In this document: piece by piece, positions 57,275 to 57,827 of the stretch
Position numbering within the stretch: the stretch's first letter is position 1
Layout of the letters: the number at the start of each line of letters is the position of its first letter
From: Desulfovibrionaceae bacterium
Lineage (GTDB): Bacteria > Desulfobacterota > Desulfovibrionia > Desulfovibrionales > Desulfovibrionaceae
NCBI GenBank assembly: GCA_019421865.1
Contig: JAHZEL010000011.1
Coordinates: forward strand, 1 to 57,827
Length of the DNA: 57,827 nt
Direction of reading: 5' to 3'
Notes under the pieces: generated by a model
What the model was told of the DNA's origin: nothing
What the model saw: only the letters and a program-made list of their open reading frames with translations
The model's database searches: none
Translations under genes and position numbers: made by a program

Positions 57275-57827
57275 AGCCTCTGGTGTTGTATCGGTTATGC
57301 CTCCCGCCCAGGAAAATTCCTATGACCCCGGCTACTTTTCCAACGGGAATCCCGCAACAGGCGAGCTGGCAACCATGATGACCGCTGAGTGGTGCAACGG
57401 CGTGCAGGAAGAACTGATTAACGTTATTTCCAAAGCTGGACTCACTCCGGAGCAGGGGAAACTCGATCAGCTCTGGAATGCCATACAGAAGTTGTTTTCC
57501 ACATCCGACGCGGAAAAATGGCGCAAATCCATGATCGGCAGCCTTGTGCCTATGACGTCGTCCACGCTTCCCGAAGGCTTCGGCCTTCCGGACGGCTCCC
57601 TGTTCCTTTTTGAAGATTATCCCGAACTCAAGGAAAAGTATGATGCGGGCGGCTTCAACGGCATGACGCTTGAAGCAAACGCCTCTGCCGAGGATAAGGC
57701 CGCCTGGGTCGGCAAATGGGTAAAGCACCCGCAAGGGCTTGGATTGTATGCACCTAGGCTGAGTGGACTGTTTTTGCGGAACGCGGCGGGGAGTCCGGGA
57801 AAGTTCAACGCCGCAGGACTACCGGAC
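57261..57827 (+). CDS. Tail fibre protein, truncated by window end
   Basis: At least 189 residues, with no stop before the edge. MPPAQENSYDPGYFSNGNPATGELATMMTAEWCNGVQEELINVI is the N-terminal baseplate-attachment motif of phage tail fibres, followed by SLVPMTSSTLPEGFGLPDG and GLFLRNAAG, a collar-domain pattern. The receptor-binding end lies outside the window. GGAGTGGAAG precedes the ATG. Confidence 0.88.
   Translation, partial: MQRIKASGVVSVMPPAQENSYDPGYFSNGNPATGELATMMTAEWCNGVQEELINVISKAGLTPEQGKLDQLWNAIQKLFSTSDAEKWRKSMIGSLVPMTSSTLPEGFGLPDGSLFLFEDYPELKEKYDAGGFNGMTLEANASAEDKAAWVGKWVKHPQGLGLYAPRLSGLFLRNAAGSPGKFNAAGLPD

Larger units (their letters stand above)
30760..57827. mobile_element. Prophage: lambda-like head, Mu-like contractile tail (right end outside window)
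   Basis: Replication, terminase, portal, capsid, lysis and contractile-tail genes run without a break from 31219 to the right edge. The left boundary is uncertain and placed between the MFS terminator and the AT-rich leader. No integrase, transposase, repressor or attachment repeat was found, so the end of the element and its mode of integration remain open. Confidence 0.9.

Noticed and set aside
30760..57827. A Mu-like transposable prophage
   Set aside because: Only the tail is Mu-like. There are no MuA/MuB-type transposase genes, and head and packaging genes are of the terminase-driven lambda type.

Overview
The window reads as bacterial chromosome joined to the left and middle part of an integrated tailed phage. 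Dense, moderately GC-rich genes, a MucR-type zinc regulator, ThyX instead of ThyA, an RNase E/G with a long N-terminal extension, FadL-like and LysO/TauE-type transporters, and the general look of the proteins suggest a Gram-negative sulfidogen of the Desulfovibrionaceae (Desulfovibrio, Bilophila or Mailhella-like). That assignment is inference from protein character, not from a marker gene; no rRNA or tRNA gene was recognised.

Region 1 to about 30.7 kb is ordinary chromosome. In order it holds an SDR oxidoreductase (minus strand), ruvA-ruvB, thyX, a mucR-like regulator, a small membrane-anchored protein and RNase E/G (minus), a YfcE-like phosphoesterase (minus), 5-formyl-THF cyclo-ligase with a YfiH-type laccase-domain protein, a FadL-like outer-membrane channel, a RibD-C/DHFR-like reductase, a LysO-like exporter, a TauE/SafE permease (minus), a MocR-type regulator diverging from pdxS-pdxT, a tight run of MBL hydrolase - flavodoxin-like reductase - comF - dus - rlmN, a YddG-like exporter (minus), a TetR regulator overlapping a NagZ-like GH3 lipoprotein, a DUF3298-like protein and tag (both minus), and an MFS transporter closed by a strong terminator.

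Region about 30.76 kb to the right edge is a prophage that continues past the window. Its early part has a D5/P4-type helicase, then a 276-bp array of GTRTCATG sites that looks like a replication origin, then a zinc-finger/TOPRIM primase. Next come terminase small and large subunits, then a 2.4-kb block of small unknown genes, structured non-coding DNA and a phased CGGAAAA motif array that interrupts the usual terminase-gpW order. The head module is lambda-like (gpW, portal, a protease-capsid fusion with an internal start, decoration protein). A lysis cassette with a GH108 endolysin follows, then neck genes carrying a MazG-like cargo gene. The tail is Mu-type contractile: sheath, tube, a chaperone pair joined by a TTTTTTA frameshift site, tape measure, gp43 to gp48 homologues and a tail fibre cut by the window end.

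No integrase, transposase, lysogeny repressor or attachment site was identified, so the prophage ends are not fixed; the missing integration genes probably lie to the right. The most promising unexplained elements are the origin-like repeat array, the structured RNA-like region at 38.8-39.2 kb, the phased motif array before the late genes, and the MocR regulator that appears to have lost its PLP-anchoring lysine.
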